Below are positions 25,511 through 34,342 of a stretch of DNA of 64,000 nucleotides, piece after piece. Position numbers and translations under genes: made by a program. Each line of letters starts with the position of its first letter. The stretch's first letter is position 1. Source of the DNA: Halorussus pelagicus (lineage in GTDB: Archaea > Halobacteriota > Halobacteria > Halobacteriales > Haladaptataceae); contig NZ_CP035119.1 in the NCBI RefSeq assembly GCF_004087835.1, positions 1,674,001 to 1,738,000 on the forward strand, given 5' to 3'. The notes under the pieces are model-generated. The model saw only the letters and a list, made by a program, of their open reading frames with translations, had not been told where the DNA came from and did no database searches.

Positions 25511-25963
25511 AAAACGGCTGAGGGGAGTAAGCCCCCTTCTGTTCGTCCGAGTATTCGGCTGAGCGTCCGCGCCGTCGTTCGGGCTACCTTGACGACGACC
25601 AGCGTCGAAATTCGACGCCGGGCATCGCGGCGTGGACTTGCACCGGCGAGGATTCGCCGTTCCATCCGTTCTCTCCCGTCTCACGGCGTCGAGCGCCGCG
25701 CGCTCGGCGGTGAAATCGCCGCGCGTAACGTGGCGAAGCCACGCCCTCGGTGGGTCAACTCTCCGTTCCTTTCTCGGCGTGAGCCTTCTCGGTTCGGATT
25801 CGCGCACCTCATCGGTCGGGGAGAGGGGTCTCGTTTCTGTTCCAGAGCCAGCGGTCTCCCGCTCCGGACTTGCGCCCGGTCGCCTGCCCGAACGGTGGGG
25901 GGACTTTCCTCACGGGGACGCGGCGACGCCGCGTCCTCGCGGGAACTCGGCTCCCTCTGCCGG
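25511..25963 (-). ncRNA. rnpB: RNase P RNA (archaeal type A)
   Basis: On the minus strand the conserved core is present in order. The universal GAGGAAAGTCC is near 25907-25917, AACAGAAACGAGACC lies mid-molecule (about 25830-25845), and GGGGGCTTACTCCCC is near the 3' end. The termini CGGCAGAGGGAG and CTCCCCTCAGCCG can pair as the closing P1/P2 helix, and GGACGCGGCG-TCGCCGCGTCC forms a P3 hairpin. The 5' end is set about 25 bases after a CTTAAA TATA box (25986-25991). The length of about 450 bases fits haloarchaeal RNase P RNA. Exact ends are uncertain by a few bases. It processes tRNA 5' ends. Confidence 0.92.
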
Positions 25964-25985
25964 TCGTCGCTAGCGCCTCGCCGGG

Positions 25986-25991
25986 TTTAAG
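25986..25991 (-). promoter_or_regulatory. TATA box of rnpB
   Basis: CTTAAA on the minus strand, centred about 25 bases upstream of the inferred RNA 5' end at 25963. Confidence 0.6.
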
Positions 25992-26147
25992 AAGTTCGGT
26001 GCGACCCCCGTCGAAAGCCGTCGTTACCCGGCTCGAACGCCGATATTAACGGATGATAACGCGACCCACATGAAAGGTAGTGGGAGATTTCCGCGTTTAG
26101 TATTGAAGGGAAGGCTTGAAGGTGCTACCTGCCCTATCGGTTTCTGT

Positions 26148-26750
26148 ATGGCACAGGCTCAGGCAGTAACTCTCTCCTACGAGGATGGCTCGCGGGCGGT
26201 TGAACTCGCACGGGAATCCGTCGAATCCTACGTCATTAACGGGCAGCGAGAGCAGCCCGGTAGCATGCGCGAAGCGTTCTACGCTCGAACCGGCGTGTTC
26301 ATCCGACTCGCGTCCACGCGGGGGCGCGGCCGACTTCGGGGGTGTGACGGTGCTTACGAGGGCACCGACCAACTCGGTCACCTCATCGTGGACTCGGCTA
26401 TTAGTGCGGCCAGCGACACCTCGTGTGGCTCCGAAGTCGAGGAGGCGGAGCTTCCGAACCTGAAAATCTCCGTCTGCGTCGTCCGCGACACGCAGTTCAC
26501 CGAGGACCCGGTGGAGGACATCGAACTCGGCACCCACGGCGTCGCAATCGAGGGTCGAGGCAAGCAGGCGTGGATGTACCCGACCCTTCCCATCGAGAAC
26601 GAGTGGAGCGTCTTCGAGTATCTCGACCGGACCTGCCGGAAGGCCGGTCTCCCCAAGGGCGCCTGGGAAGACGACGACGTGATGGTGACGCTGTTCGACG
26701 GACAGGTTTTCACCGAGCGCGAACCGGAAGGAACCGTCGAAGAACTCTAA
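26148..26750 (+). CDS. AMMECR1 domain protein
   Basis: A 200-residue AMMECR1-family protein. Signature parts are GVFIRLASTRGRGRLRGCDG (variant of the family's GCIGS core), LPNLKISVCVVRDTQFTEDP and GVAIEGRGKQAWMYPTLPIE. The family is conserved from archaea to humans; an enzymatic or RNA-related role has been suggested but is not established. ATG 26148 begins the conserved N-terminus; 26 extra codons upstream look non-coding. Convergent with pncB. Confidence 0.92.
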   Translation: MAQAQAVTLSYEDGSRAVELARESVESYVINGQREQPGSMREAFYARTGVFIRLASTRGRGRLRGCDGAYEGTDQLGHLIVDSAISAASDTSCGSEVEEAELPNLKISVCVVRDTQFTEDPVEDIELGTHGVAIEGRGKQAWMYPTLPIENEWSVFEYLDRTCRKAGLPKGAWEDDDVMVTLFDGQVFTEREPEGTVEEL

Positions 26751-26804
26751 CGGCCGCACTTCTTCCGAAAATTTCCACAGAAAAGCTCCCAGATAGCCGC
26801 TGGC

Positions 26805-27956
26805 TCACTCGCCCTCGCGGAACCCGACCGCGTCGGCGTCCGCCAGCGCGCGTTCCGCGGCCTCGTCGATGTCGAACTCCCGGACGAGTTCGCCGTCACG
26901 AATCAGCGGTTCGAGCAGGGCCTCGCCGCCCTCGGGGTCGGCACGGTCGGCGAGTCCGACGTGGTGGCCGCCGTCGGGCGTCCGGAACGCCTCCTTCTTG
27001 CCCGAGAGTTTGCCGCGCTTGGCGACCAATTCGCCGTCGAGTTCCACGATGTCGAGCGCGAAGTCCAGCGGGTCGGCGTTGCTGACGTGGCCGCCGACGC
27101 CGAATCCGTCGGCGAGGTCCCGGAGTTCCCGCAGGTCGTCGGGACCGAGACCGCCGCTGACGAAGATGTCCACATCGTCGTGGCCGCGGGCGTCGAGTTC
27201 CCAGCGCACTTCGCGGATGATGTGTCGAAAGTCGCCGCGCCGGGAACTCGTCGTGTCGAGGCGAACCCCGTCGAGGGCGTCACCGAGCGCCGCCGCGGCC
27301 CGAAGGCTCTCGTCTTTCTCGTCGGAGTAGGTGTCACAGATGGCGATGCGTGGCACGTCGGGGTCCACGGCGTCGTCGAACGCCTCCCACGCCGCCTCTT
27401 GGTCGCCGAAGGCGATGACGAGCGCGTGGGGCATCGTGCCGCTGGCCTCTCGGCCGAGGACTTCGCCCGCTGCGACGTGCGAGATGCCGTCGAGACCCGC
27501 CACGAGCGCGCCGCGCTCGACCATCGGCGCGATGGCGGGGTGGACGTGGCGCGCGCCGAAACTCAGCACCGACGAGTCGGGTGCGGCCCGCCGTGCCTCC
27601 AGCGCCGCGGTGGCGACACCGCTCTGGTGAGAGAGGAAGCCGAGCAGCGAGGTTTCGTACCGCGCGAAGTCAAGGTAGTCGCCCTCGATTCGCATGACAG
27701 GCCCGCCGTCGAACAGTCGCCCCTCGGCCATCGCGTCCACGTCGATGGGGAGTCCTTCGAGCAGGCGGGCGGCGTCCTTGAGACCCGCGAGCAGGTCGAA
27801 CTCGCCGGTCGGGAACTGGTCCTGCGTGACCTCGGCCACGACGTGGGGGTTGCGGTCGGTCCCCTCCAGCGTCTCTTCGGTCCGAAGGAAGTAGGCGTCG
27901 GTCGCCGACCCGTCGCGGATGGCCGCTTCCGACACAACGTCGAACCCGTCGCTCAT
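26805..27956 (-). CDS. pncB: Nicotinate phosphoribosyltransferase
   Basis: A 383-residue type II phosphoribosyltransferase of the nicotinate group. It makes nicotinate mononucleotide from nicotinate and PRPP in NAD salvage. Visible motifs are LLGFLSHQSGVATAALEARR, SFGARHVHPAIAPM with the reactive His, VRLDTTSSRRGDFRH and the phosphate-binding VSGGLGPDDLREL. The size suits the short archaeal form. ATG 27956 is chosen over an alternative start three codons earlier. A nicotinamidase-like gene (pncA) lies 1.7 kb away, completing salvage from nicotinamide. Confidence 0.93.
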   Translation of the reverse strand: MSDGFDVVSEAAIRDGSATDAYFLRTEETLEGTDRNPHVVAEVTQDQFPTGEFDLLAGLKDAARLLEGLPIDVDAMAEGRLFDGGPVMRIEGDYLDFARYETSLLGFLSHQSGVATAALEARRAAPDSSVLSFGARHVHPAIAPMVERGALVAGLDGISHVAAGEVLGREASGTMPHALVIAFGDQEAAWEAFDDAVDPDVPRIAICDTYSDEKDESLRAAAALGDALDGVRLDTTSSRRGDFRHIIREVRWELDARGHDDVDIFVSGGLGPDDLRELRDLADGFGVGGHVSNADPLDFALDIVELDGELVAKRGKLSGKKEAFRTPDGGHHVGLADRADPEGGEALLEPLIRDGELVREFDIDEAAERALADADAVGFREGE

Positions 27957-28072
27957 CGCCGCCACCTCGGGAGATTCATGCCCGGACGTACCTCCGCCGA
28001 AGCGAAAAAGGTCCCGCTTGCCGGTCGCGGAGACCGCGAGACGGAGAGAAAAAGCAAGAGCGCCGCAGGTAG

Positions 28073-29560
28073 TTACGCTTCCGGTGCCGCGCCCTGCCGG
28101 ACGTTCGAGAGTTCCGAGACGGAGGGGGCGTTCACGACGACGACAGTGTCGCCCTGCTGTTGGACGTAGAAGGCGTCAGCGAAGCCGCCGTCGGAGATTC
28201 GCAACGTGTTCTCGTAGCCGTCGAGCTTCTTGGCGCCGTTGTACGTCAGCACCTCGCGGTACCCCTCGGCGAACTCGCTGGCGTCCTGCTCGGAGTCCCA
28301 GACGGACTTCCAGACGTAGCCGGTCTCGTTGGTCTCGGCGTCGTCGTTGGTGTAGACCGCGAGTTTGTCGCCGTCCCAGCCGGTCGAGTAGGTGCTATTG
28401 TAGTTCAGCGGGTCGATTTTGCTGAGTTGGCTCGTCCCTGCCGCTCGGTTGAAGAAGTTCCGTGCGGGGACGATTTGGGTCTGGCCCTCGCTGTCGTAGT
28501 AGGGGTACATGAACATCGCCATCATGCCCGCCTCGCCGACGCTCCCGTAGTTCGGGCGATCCTCGAAAGTCAGCCGCTCCCAGCCGTCGCTGGCCCGGTT
28601 CTCGACGCCGAACTCCGCGGGCGAGTCGGTGCCGTACTTTTCGGGGTGGATCGTCTGTTCGGTGCTCTCGGGCGAGTTCTCGTAGACCTCGTTGACGGCC
28701 TCCCAGCCGCCCTCGTTTTTGATGTTCCGGACGAACGCCGGGCCGTCGCTGTAGGGCTGGAAGTTGAGGAGATACGGACCGATGTTGGCGAGACCGCTGC
28801 TGCTCGACTCGGAGGACGGCGTCTCCGGGGTCAGGCAGTCGCCGTTCCACTCGTCTTCACAGCGTTGCGAGTAGAGGTAATCGACGTAGTTTCCGTCGCC
28901 CTCGATGATGCCGTCCTTCGCGTTGTGGAGTTCGCGCGTGGACTGGTTGAACGAGGAGAAATTGAACTTCTGGTCCTGTAGCGCGTGGAATAGCTCTTGG
29001 GAGAGCGTAATCTCGTCGAGTTGCGGCGTCGATGTGTTTTCGGAGACGACCACGATTTCCTTGTTAGTCGGGTCGTAGTAGCCCCCGACCGACGCTCCGG
29101 AGTTGTTGTTCTGGACCGCGATGGAGTCGGTCGATTCGTCGATCATGAACAGCGACTCGTACTTCGCATTGTCGAACAGCCGACTGTCGTCGGAGGTCGT
29201 GCTGTTCGACTGCTCGTCGCGGAACTCGTCGCGGGTCACGATTTCGACCGAGACTCGATCTTCGAATTCGAGTTCCCGGATGCGCTCGACGCGGGCCATC
29301 GAACGAGAGACCGTCTGGTTGAGTTCGGTCTCGTTCAGGCCGTCCTCGGGGGTCACGTCGATGGTCTCGTTGTACCAGAGTCCGTCCTCCCAGCCGAGAA
29401 CGTCGCTCTCGGGGTCGTCCGGTTTGATGACCACATCCTGCCGGTCGGTCGTCGCGTCGGTCGTGTTAGCGTCCATATCGGTCGTCCCCGTGCCGGGGGC
29501 CTGCGAACAGCCCGCGACGACGAGCATCAGAACGACCGCGATTGCGATTGTCGTGCGCAT
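28073..29560 (-). CDS. Hvo_1808-type surface lipoprotein
   Basis: A 495-residue exported protein. It has a Sec-type lipoprotein signal (AIAVVLMLVVAGCSQ, Cys18), then a Thr/Asp-rich spacer and many N-glycosylation sequons (for example NETE, NNNS, NSTY). The LSQELFHALQDQKFNF segment carries a HExxH-like ELFHA pattern without the standard zinc motif. It matches the haloarchaeal Hvo_1808 family of surface proteins; its function is unknown. It lies between pncB and pncA on pncB's strand, with 116 bases to pncB. Confidence 0.85.
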   Translation of the reverse strand: MRTTIAIAVVLMLVVAGCSQAPGTGTTDMDANTTDATTDRQDVVIKPDDPESDVLGWEDGLWYNETIDVTPEDGLNETELNQTVSRSMARVERIRELEFEDRVSVEIVTRDEFRDEQSNSTTSDDSRLFDNAKYESLFMIDESTDSIAVQNNNSGASVGGYYDPTNKEIVVVSENTSTPQLDEITLSQELFHALQDQKFNFSSFNQSTRELHNAKDGIIEGDGNYVDYLYSQRCEDEWNGDCLTPETPSSESSSSGLANIGPYLLNFQPYSDGPAFVRNIKNEGGWEAVNEVYENSPESTEQTIHPEKYGTDSPAEFGVENRASDGWERLTFEDRPNYGSVGEAGMMAMFMYPYYDSEGQTQIVPARNFFNRAAGTSQLSKIDPLNYNSTYSTGWDGDKLAVYTNDDAETNETGYVWKSVWDSEQDASEFAEGYREVLTYNGAKKLDGYENTLRISDGGFADAFYVQQQGDTVVVVNAPSVSELSNVRQGAAPEA

Positions 29561-29679
29561 TTCCTATGCAGATGACGTGGGACTACACCGACAAAAACCT
29601 CTTGAAAAATTGCTGGAATTTTCCGAAATCGACGCCGTTCCGGAAAACTGTTTTCGGCGACGAGCGACTACCGTTGGGT

Positions 29680-30252
29680 ATGAACTTCGACCCCGACTCG
29701 ACCGCAGTCGTCGTCGTGGACATGCAGAACGGCTTCTGTCACCCGGAGGGAAGCCTTTACGCGCCCGCCAGCGAGGACGCTCTCGCCGACGTGAGCGAAG
29801 TCGTCGCGGCCGCACGGGACGCGGGCGCGTCGGTCGTCTACACCCGCGACGTTCACCCGCCCGAACAGTTCGAGGGCAACCACTACTACGACGAGTTCGA
29901 GCGCTGGGGCGAACACGTCCTCGAAGGGTCGTGGGAAGCGGAACTTCACGACGATCTCGACGTGCGTGAGGACGACCACGTCGTGGACAAGCACACCTAC
30001 GACGCCTTCCACCAGACCGACTTGGAGGAGCATCTCGACGCCCACGGGATAGACGACCTGCTACTTTGCGGGACGCTGGCGAACGTCTGCGTCCTCCACA
30101 CCGCCGGGAGCGCGGGCCTGCGAGATTACCGACCCGTGTTGGTCGAGGACGCGCTCGGCTATATCGAAGAGTCTCACAGGGAGTACGCCGTCGACCACTC
30201 GGAGTTCCTGTTCGGCGAACTGACGACGAAGGCCGAAATCGAGCTCAAGTAA
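29680..30252 (+). CDS. pncA: Nicotinamidase / isochorismatase-family hydrolase
   Basis: A 190-residue cysteine hydrolase. The catalytic triad is Asp14 (VVVVDMQNGFC), Lys104 (VVDKHTYDAF) and Cys137 (GTLANVCVLHTA). Metal ligands Asp57 and His59 are in TRDVHPPEQ. These fit nicotinamidase, which yields nicotinate for PncB encoded nearby. The frame is open upstream, but ATG 29680 starts the conserved strand. The promoter region has an inverted repeat TTTTCCG/CGGAAAA (29619-29625 and 29641-29647), a possible operator. Other isochorismatase-like amidases are the alternative. Confidence 0.88.
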   Translation: MNFDPDSTAVVVVDMQNGFCHPEGSLYAPASEDALADVSEVVAAARDAGASVVYTRDVHPPEQFEGNHYYDEFERWGEHVLEGSWEAELHDDLDVREDDHVVDKHTYDAFHQTDLEEHLDAHGIDDLLLCGTLANVCVLHTAGSAGLRDYRPVLVEDALGYIEESHREYAVDHSEFLFGELTTKAEIELK

Positions 30253-30824
30253 ATCTATTCAATCGTGACCGAAGACGACGAATTAGCGACCCGAGACCAA
30301 ACGAAACGCATAGACCGCCAAACCGGAATCCACAACGAGAACCGGGTTGCACCGCCTACGGTTTTAGAGTCACGCTCGACTCCCTCAACGAGCAGTTGGG
30401 TGAAGAAGACGTGGATGAATGCACGAGAACATCTCAGAAAATTATTATCATAGTTGAATAACAATGGGGGATAACATCGAGAAACGGAATTAAGACAGTT
30501 CCTAGATTAAGTTACCGTCTAGAAGTGGTTTCTCTAGTTGAACCCCTAGCCTCTAGAGGCTGAATTCCCATCTCTAGACGCAATTTTTATATCCACGGAA
30601 CTTCTCGATTCGATATAGTCCACCAAGCTATCGCTATCTCAAACAATATTCTGCATACCCTCCTAGAGAAACTAGCACCAATTCTATATCTACTAACTAT
30701 TGCAGGGCATAGACAGTAACTCGCCAAAGAATACAAATTCTGACCCACCCGGCGTCCTATTGTCATAACCGAGGGGGCAAGCGTTGGAAGGACTCCCGTT
30801 ACGTATCCTTGGTACGTAGCCGAC
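30253..30824. other. AT-rich intergenic region without a clear gene
   Basis: Base composition drops sharply after pncA. Short frames exist on both strands (plus 30265-30453 from a GTG; minus 30255-30464), but none has recognisable features. A palindrome AGCCTCTAGAGGCT (about 30549-30562) and a direct-repeat copy (30615-30640) are seen. It looks like acquired, decaying DNA. Confidence 0.5.
30615..30640. repeat. Imperfect direct repeat, left copy
   Basis: ATAGTCCACCAAG followed by CTATCGCTATCTC. The related right copy is at 31164-31190. The pair encloses about 525 bases holding one small membrane-protein gene. Confidence 0.6.
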
Positions 30825-31052
30825 TTAGATTTCGGCAAGATCGAGTAGGAGCCAGATTCCGCCTGCTACGGTAAGCAGGTTCAGAAACGTCATCGAGAGG
30901 CTGGAAGCAGAAAGAAGAATCCAAGCCAACCCGAATAAGGCCAACGCTCTAAGGAGCATTTCAAGACGACTAGGGATAGCAGAACCATCGGTTGTTCGAC
31001 CATCCAAAGAGACACTAGTCGTCTTGGACCTATTCCTGGTCTTTTGACTCAT
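30825..31052 (-). CDS. Hypothetical small membrane protein between direct repeats
   Basis: A 75-residue frame: a polar Ser/Thr/Arg-rich start, then two hydrophobic helices (LRALALFGLAWILLSASSLS and TFLNLLTVAGGIWLLLDLAE). ATG 31052 is used; the frame is open to 31184, but that part is less protein-like. AT-rich codon use differs from the core genome. Unknown function. Confidence 0.45.
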   Translation of the reverse strand: MSQKTRNRSKTTSVSLDGRTTDGSAIPSRLEMLLRALALFGLAWILLSASSLSMTFLNLLTVAGGIWLLLDLAEI

Positions 31053-31163
31053 CGTTGTAGATGAGAATACATTTTGTAGAGCTGACACACAGGGGGCCAT
31101 GATCGTAATGGCCATGCGGGAGCTTTGGACCCCGCTACGTGTTTGAGCGAATGAAGGGACCAG

Positions 31164-31190
31164 ATAGTCCACCAAGACTATCACTATCTC
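31164..31190. repeat. Imperfect direct repeat, right copy
   Basis: ATAGTCCACCAAG followed by ACTATCACTATCTC. With one base to the left it forms GATAGTC-CACCAA-GACTATC, a 7-bp hairpin that the left copy has only in degenerate form. Confidence 0.6.
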
Positions 31191-31275
31191 TTATCCGCCT
31201 TACTTATAATTGACTTCGCCAATCACAAAAATGTTTGGTTACAAGAGGTTAACATATAGTTCATGAAAGAAAATG

Positions 31276-32187
31276 TCATTTTAGGGCTGAGAACCCAAGA
31301 AGAATTTCCTCCCCTACCTCGAACTCGGCGTCGGGACAGACCAATTTCGCACCCAAGGCCTCGCGCGCGAAGAAAAACGAGAGGCCGGTAATCGGTGTCC
31401 CATTCGCCACCACGGTCAGGTCGTCCCACGCAATCGTCCTGTCCTCCGTGGTTCCGACCCGTTGGCCAGCGAGCGAAACCGGGCTACCCGGCCCGGCTTC
31501 GTCGTCTTTCTCGCCACCGGCCTCCGCGATGAGACCTCCGCCGTCGTAGTGCGGAAGCCCACCGTCCAGAATCCCACTTCTATCCGGTGAAATCCCGGCG
31601 AACCGCTCGCCCGGCGCGGGGTGGTCCGGCGCGTCCAGAATCGCGTAGGTGTCGCCCGACGCCACGACCGTCCCGCGGCCGTCCCACGAGACGCCGACGG
31701 GGTCGACGCCCGCGAGTTCGAGGGGGAGCGACCCCGAGGCACGGAGCGGGTTCGCGTCGGGCGGGCGAAAGCCGAGGTGGATGTGGTTGTCCACCCACGG
31801 CGCGAAAAAGCCCGAGCGGACCATCTCGCCGAGCGAGTCGCCCCGAGAGAGTTCGTCGCCGGGTTCGACCGCGGGGTCGACGTGGAGCATCCGCGCGAGG
31901 GAGTCGCCGGTGTCGACGACGATGAGGTGGTCGTCGTCCACGGCGTACGGTTTCGGCGGCGCGGAGACGGTCCGGGTTTCGACGACTTCGCCAGCGACGG
32001 GACTCGGCGCGGCGGTCTCGCGGGCGTCGTTCGGCGCTCGCTCGTCGCTCGTCGTCCGCCAGTCGCCCTCGTGGGGGTAGAGGTCGATTGCACACCCCTC
32101 GTCGTGGGCGTCGTACGGCGAGTTGTACAGCGAGAATCGGGGAAAGCGTTCGAGTAGTTCCGGGCCGATGGCGACCATCGGCCGCAT
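31276..32187 (-). CDS. M23-peptidase-like protein, degenerate metal site
   Basis: A 303-residue protein with a LytM/M23-like layout: DAHDEGCAIDLYP (candidate His and Asp ligands), then VAGEVVETRTV, a DTGDSLARMLHVDPAVEPGD strand set, and DNHIHLGFRPP with the HxH that closes an M23 site. Spacing in the first motif is longer than the normal HxxxD, so peptidase activity is uncertain. No signal peptide is seen. ATG 32187 lies about 22 bases from a shared TATA-like sequence at 32203-32212, which also faces the divergent ligase-like gene. The longest frame would overlap that gene. Confidence 0.7.
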   Translation of the reverse strand: MRPMVAIGPELLERFPRFSLYNSPYDAHDEGCAIDLYPHEGDWRTTSDERAPNDARETAAPSPVAGEVVETRTVSAPPKPYAVDDDHLIVVDTGDSLARMLHVDPAVEPGDELSRGDSLGEMVRSGFFAPWVDNHIHLGFRPPDANPLRASGSLPLELAGVDPVGVSWDGRGTVVASGDTYAILDAPDHPAPGERFAGISPDRSGILDGGLPHYDGGGLIAEAGGEKDDEAGPGSPVSLAGQRVGTTEDRTIAWDDLTVVANGTPITGLSFFFAREALGAKLVCPDAEFEVGEEILLGFSALK

Positions 32188-32202
32188 CTCGGAGACGCGG
32201 GG

Positions 32203-32212
32203 GTTTAGGTAC
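32203..32212. promoter_or_regulatory. Shared TATA-like element of two divergent genes
   Basis: GTTTAGGTAC lies about 22-25 bases from both ATG 32187 (minus) and ATG 32234 (plus), fitting back-to-back leaderless promoters. Confidence 0.4.
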
Positions 32213-32233
32213 TCCGACTGCAAAAGTCCCGAC

Positions 32234-32935
32234 ATGCGCGTACTCCGCGGCCGGGCGGCGAGTCGGGACGCCGACCGCGAAGTCGTCGCGGCGATGCTCG
32301 AACGGGCGGCCGAGACCGGACAGGCGTCGGTTCGAGCGTGGCGGCCCCACCGCCAACTCGCCTTCGGGCGGCGCGACTCCCGAGCGGACGGCTACGAGAC
32401 GGCGACAGCCGTCGCCGACGCCTGCGACTTTCCCCCCGTCGAGCGCTCGGTCGGCGGCCGAGCGGTCGCTTACACCGGCAACACCGTTGCGTTCGCCAAG
32501 GTGGTCCCCTTGGAGGACATGCGAATCGGCATGGACGAGCGGTACGAGGCGACCACGCGGGCGGTCCAGCGCGCGCTCTGGCGACTCGGCGTGCCCGCCT
32601 CGCGGGGCGAACCCGAGGCGAGTTTCTGCCCCGGCGACTACTCGCTCCGGCGCGGCGGGAAACTGGTCGGGGTCGCCCAGCGCGTCCGGAAGAACGCCGC
32701 GCTGGTCTCGGGCGTCGTCGTCGTCCGAGACCACGAGGAAATCGCGGACGTTCTCGACCGCGTCTACGAACCGCTCGACATCCCCTTCGACCCGGATTCT
32801 GTCGGGAGCATCGCCGAGGCTGGCGGGAGCGACGACCCCGAGACCGTCGCTCGGACCATCGAAGAGATGCTCGTGGGCGACGAGCAGACGATAGTCGAGA
32901 TGCTCGGCGACGCGGACGCCGAACCCGCCGACTGA
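32234..32935 (+). CDS. Lipoate--protein ligase A family protein
   Basis: A 233-residue member of the BPL/LplA/LipB fold. Recognisable parts are QLAFGRRDS, PPVERSVGGRAVAYTGNTVA (ligand-binding RxxGG), ASFCPGDYSLRRGGKLVGVA and VRKNAALVSGVVVV. Such enzymes attach lipoate, octanoate or related cofactors to lysines, or transfer them between proteins. There is no separate accessory domain, so it could be a transferase rather than a full ligase. ATG 32234 is supported by the TATA-like element 22 bases upstream. Confidence 0.88.
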   Translation: MRVLRGRAASRDADREVVAAMLERAAETGQASVRAWRPHRQLAFGRRDSRADGYETATAVADACDFPPVERSVGGRAVAYTGNTVAFAKVVPLEDMRIGMDERYEATTRAVQRALWRLGVPASRGEPEASFCPGDYSLRRGGKLVGVAQRVRKNAALVSGVVVVRDHEEIADVLDRVYEPLDIPFDPDSVGSIAEAGGSDDPETVARTIEEMLVGDEQTIVEMLGDADAEPAD

Positions 32936-33031
32936 GACGGGTTTCGAGACGATTTGACCGCCGGTAGCCTCCCGCTCGGAAACTCGGAATCGAGACGCTT
33001 AGGACGCCCACCCCCGAAGCAACCGAGTAGA

Positions 33032-34342
33032 ATGCTCACCATCCGGAACGCGACGCTTGCTGACGGCCGCGAGGTTGACGTGCGCATCGACACGTCCGCG
33101 GGCCGCATCGCGGGCGTCGGATCGACGCTCACTCACTCGGGCGACTCCATCGACGCCAGCGGAAAGCTCCTCCTGCCGGGGATGATAGACGCTCACGTCC
33201 ACTTCCGCGAACCCGGTTTCTCCCACAAGGAGACGTGGGAGACCGGAAGCCGGTCGGCCGCCGCGGGCGGCGTGACCACTGTGGTAGACCAACCGAACAC
33301 CGACCCGCCGACGGTGGACGGCGAGTCGTTCGACCGGAAGGTCGACTTCGCGGCGGCCTCCTACGTCGATTACGGCATCAACGGCGGCGTCACCGCCGAC
33401 TGGGACCCCGAGGAGCTGTTCGACCGGCCGACGCTGGCGCTCGGAGAGGTGTTCCTTGCGGATTCGACCGGCGAGATGGGCATCGAGGAAGAGTTGTTCC
33501 GCGAGGCGGTCGCGGCCGCGACCGACGAGTACCGCGTCGTCACCGTTCACGCCGAGGACGCCGACCTGTTCTCGGAAAAAGCGACTGACCGAGCGGGCGA
33601 CGACTACGACGCGTGGAGCGCCTACCGAACCGCCGAGGCGGAGACCGCCGCGGTCAAGCGCGCGGTCGAAATCGGTGCCGAGGAAGACGCGAGAGTTCAC
33701 ATAGCCCACACCAGCACGCCCGAGGGAGTGGACGCCGCGAAGGCGGGCGACGCGACCTGCGAGGTGACGCCCCACCACCTGTTCCTCTCGCGGTCGGACT
33801 ACGACGAGTTGGGCACCTTCGGGCGGATGAACCCGCCGCTCCGGAGCGAGGAGCGCCGCGAGGCAGTCTTCGAGCGCGTCGCGGACGGGACCGTCGATAT
33901 GGTGGCGACCGACCACGCGCCACACACCCGCGAGGAGAAGGACGCGAGCGTCTGGGACGCGCCGAGCGGCGTGCCCGGCGTCGAGACCGCACTACCGCTT
34001 CTCCTCGAAGAGGCCCGGAAAGAGAACCTGAGCTACGAGCGCGTCCGGGACCTGACCGCCGCGAACCCCGCCGACGTGTTCGGCCTGACTCGCAAGGGCA
34101 ACGTCGAACAGGGCCTGATGGCCGACCTCGTGCTGGTCGATCCCGACGACTCGCGCGAGATTCGTGGCGAAGACCTTCACTCGAAGTGCGATTGGACGCC
34201 GTTCGAGGGCATGCGAGGGGTGTTCCCCGAACTGACGGTGGTCCGCGGAAACGTGGTGTACCGGAGCGAGTCCGCCGACTTCGAGGGTGTAGACATCGAC
34301 GGCGAGTTCGGCGATGCGGTCGGCCGGAACGTCCGCGAGTAG
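33032..34342 (+). CDS. pyrC: Dihydroorotase
   Basis: A 436-residue amidohydrolase of the class I dihydroorotase group, catalysing ring closure of carbamoyl-aspartate in pyrimidine synthesis. Metal ligands are in MIDAHVHFREPG, VVTVHAEDADLF, RVHIAHTSTPEG and MVATDHAPHTREEK. QPNTDPPTVDG is typical for DHOase. ATG 33032 starts the LTIRNATLADG strand; 26 upstream codons in frame are not conserved. Its neighbours are not pyrimidine genes. Confidence 0.93.
   Translation: MLTIRNATLADGREVDVRIDTSAGRIAGVGSTLTHSGDSIDASGKLLLPGMIDAHVHFREPGFSHKETWETGSRSAAAGGVTTVVDQPNTDPPTVDGESFDRKVDFAAASYVDYGINGGVTADWDPEELFDRPTLALGEVFLADSTGEMGIEEELFREAVAAATDEYRVVTVHAEDADLFSEKATDRAGDDYDAWSAYRTAEAETAAVKRAVEIGAEEDARVHIAHTSTPEGVDAAKAGDATCEVTPHHLFLSRSDYDELGTFGRMNPPLRSEERREAVFERVADGTVDMVATDHAPHTREEKDASVWDAPSGVPGVETALPLLLEEARKENLSYERVRDLTAANPADVFGLTRKGNVEQGLMADLVLVDPDDSREIRGEDLHSKCDWTPFEGMRGVFPELTVVRGNVVYRSESADFEGVDIDGEFGDAVGRNVRE

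Noticed and set aside
25490-25990. Several overlapping frames of 113-166 codons on the plus strand
   Set aside because: They lie over the RNase P RNA gene, whose conserved elements are read on the minus strand.
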